A DNA stretch of 13,432 nucleotides from CAYFJO01 sp964343305 (lineage in GTDB: Bacteria > Planctomycetota > Planctomycetia > Pirellulales > Pirellulaceae), in assembly GCA_964343305.1 (NCBI GenBank), contig CAYFJO010000295.1, positions 1-13,432 on the forward strand, read 5' to 3'. Position numbers and translations under genes: made by a program. Within the stretch, counting starts at the first letter, position 1. Every line of letters starts with the position of its first letter. Below, piece by piece: positions 12,707 to 13,432 of this stretch. The notes under the pieces are model-generated. The model saw only the letters and a program-made list of their open reading frames with translations. It was not told where the DNA came from and ran no database searches.

Positions 12707-13204
12707 TCAAAACAGCCGGCCAGCGCTAACCAATCGGCGGTGGCGGCAAAAGCGTGCGTCGTGCCAACGAAGCGCGGCGGTTGGATCGATCCCGCTGAAT
12801 TTCAAACGCGTGATCTCGCGACAAATGCGATCGAATTCGCGCTTTTGAAACGCAGCATGCAATCCGCCGAGAATCTCCTCTTCGAGAACTTCCGGTGGTG
12901 GATCGGTCAGGTCGACCCATACTTGGCCGTCTTCGATTTTGGTGGGATAGGTTTTGACGTTGTCGCCGCCCAAGACGCATTTGCCATCGGAAGGTTGAAA
13001 CTTCCAGTTGTGCCAATTGCACGTCAACAGGCAAGCATCGTCGACTGATCCCTCGATCAGCGGGTAGCCTTCGTGATGGCAACGGTTGTCCACGGCGTAA
13101 ATGGAGTCAGCAGATTTGAAAACCGCGATTTGTTTGGGCGATTTCTTGAACAAAATGGGGCCGTCGCTGAGTCTTGCGAGGTCCGATACGCTGTGCCACG
13201 ACAT
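12707..13204 (-). CDS. Rieske [2Fe-2S] domain ORF (5' segment of the broken gene)
   Basis: The 165-residue ORF begins at ATG 13204 (MSWHSVSDLARLSDGPILFK). Residues 1-105 or so form a complete Rieske ferredoxin-like domain. Both cluster-ligand pairs are present: C42-x-H44 in RCHHEGYPL and C62-x-x-H65 in TCNWHNWKF, followed by the DGKCVLGGDNVKTYP strand region. Such domains carry one electron to an oxygenase or similar partner in the cytoplasm. There is no signal peptide. After residue 146 the sequence is out of frame (HDARFCRHRRLVSAGRLF). If expressed alone the Rieske domain could still fold. No Shine-Dalgarno is evident. Confidence 0.85.
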   Translation of the reverse strand: MSWHSVSDLARLSDGPILFKKSPKQIAVFKSADSIYAVDNRCHHEGYPLIEGSVDDACLLTCNWHNWKFQPSDGKCVLGGDNVKTYPTKIEDGQVWVDLTDPPPEVLEEEILGGLHAAFQKREFDRICREITRLKFSGIDPTAALRWHDARFCRHRRLVSAGRLF

Positions 13205-13251
13205 GTCTTGGTATCCAAATGGGAGAATAACAGACGCTTTTTGTTTTTAAC

Positions 13252-13281
13252 ATTCTAACGTTGACAAGTTACAGATATCAA
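13252..13281 (-). promoter_or_regulatory. Sigma70-type promoter of the Rieske gene
   Basis: On the minus strand a -35 TTGATA (13276-13281) is followed after 18 nt by a -10 TAGAAT (13252-13257). The predicted transcript starts near 13245, about 40 nt before ATG 13204, through an A-rich stretch. Confidence 0.5.
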
Positions 13282-13391
13282 AGCGGTGAACTGACGTAGT
13301 TTTTGACGACGGTCCGGGGAAACAGAGCGAATCGCGGCCAAACGAACCGACACTTACCAATATGCCGCGGCCAGTAGAAATGTCCTCGTTT

Positions 13392-13432
13392 AACGCCGAG
13401 CCGGCAGGCGACGGCTATTCGTGTGCCGTCGC
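13392..13432. repeat. Left part of a long GC-rich palindrome cut by the window end
   Basis: GCGACGGC (13408-13415) pairs perfectly with GCCGTCGC (13425-13432) around a 9-nt loop, TATTCGTGT. Just outside the left arm is AACGCCGAGCCGGCAG (13392-13407), itself GC-rich. If the right arm continues with its complement beyond the window, the palindrome has arms of about 24 bp. Similar elements recur between genes in planctomycetes, as far as I recall. Confidence 0.5.

Larger units (their letters stand above)
11923..13204 (-). pseudogene. Rieske [2Fe-2S] protein with helical C-terminal domain, broken by three frameshifts
   Basis: Joining four reading segments gives one protein of about 425 residues. 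Rieske segment: 13204 to about 12767. Second: about 12765-12685, reading GTTHAFAATADWLALAGCFE, then DDWEAQL. Third: 12682 to about 12440, LFRNHIGHMAFDALRHPVYA, then YAHEDEQFD. Fourth: about 12440-11923, SVLYEWLLNALARNMLHYD to the stop. Each segment loses protein character once past its junction, so the breaks lie near 12766 (one extra base), 12683 (one base missing) and 12440 (one extra base). Either the gene is decayed or the assembly has indel errors here. A good promoter (13252-13281) is still present. The C-terminal domain is all-helical with conserved-looking THGLTFANAVRVL and MACFVGRN; it reminds me of questin-oxidase-like proteins, but I am not sure. Confidence 0.7.

Noticed and set aside
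12031..12729. 232-codon plus-strand ORF opposite the Rieske gene
   Set aside because: It has Arg-rich antisense character, while the minus-strand frames read as coherent protein with conserved-looking motifs.
13261..13290. Plus-strand TTGACA at 13261 as a promoter
   Set aside because: No acceptable -10 at 16-18 nt; the same region gives a better minus-strand promoter for the Rieske gene.

Overview
The window looks like a chromosomal segment of a planctomycete (Planctomycetota, probably Pirellulales). This rests on gene content and style: a membrane-anchored Ser/Thr-kinase-like protein with a C-terminal LRR domain, a secreted DUF4838 protein, an mraZ gene with no division cluster beside it, an Imm1-type immunity protein, and many GTG/TTG starts with weak Shine-Dalgarno sites. 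The taxonomic call is inference; no rRNA or other marker is present.

Layout. (1) 1-540, minus strand: the N-terminal half of a membrane-anchored SGNH/GDSL-hydrolase-type protein that ends where the catalytic domain should begin. (2) 540-2440: gene-poor and scarred, with a frameshifted unknown gene (899-1349), an acidic ORF fragment (1363-1653), a small minus-strand ORF (1780-1989) that starts inside what looks like the 3' end of a tRNA, a plus-strand terminator (2057-2078) and imperfect palindromes. (3) 2408-3032, minus strand: mraZ as a self-contained unit with a sigma70-like promoter, four TGGRN boxes on an exact 10-bp period, the ORF, and a terminator 2 nt after the stop codon. (4) 3152-4396, minus strand: a GT4-type glycosyltransferase. 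(5) 4603-7186, plus strand: a transmembrane pseudokinase with LRRs, followed 19 nt later by a TerB-like protein. (6) 7254-9665, plus strand: a secreted DUF4838 protein. (7) 9704-10443, plus strand: an Imm1-like ORF fused to the remnant of a 2-oxoacid dehydrogenase E2 catalytic domain, which has a frameshift and a stop codon inside its HRxxDG active-site motif. (8) 10509-11939, plus strand: an intact bleomycin hydrolase/PepC-type aminopeptidase. (9) 11923-13204, minus strand: a Rieske protein with a helical C-terminal domain, broken by three frameshifts, converging on and overlapping the peptidase gene. (10) 13205-13432: the Rieske promoter and half of a long palindrome cut by the window edge.

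No pathway links all the genes. The pseudokinase and TerB genes are the clearest functional pair. The most striking features are the mraZ operator architecture and the number of broken genes (truncated SGNH, frameshifted 899-1349, Imm1/E2 chimera, Rieske) lying between long intact ORFs. That pattern suggests local gene decay and insertion rather than uniform sequencing error, but read-level checking is needed to settle it. I found no CRISPR array, transposase, rRNA or complete tRNA.
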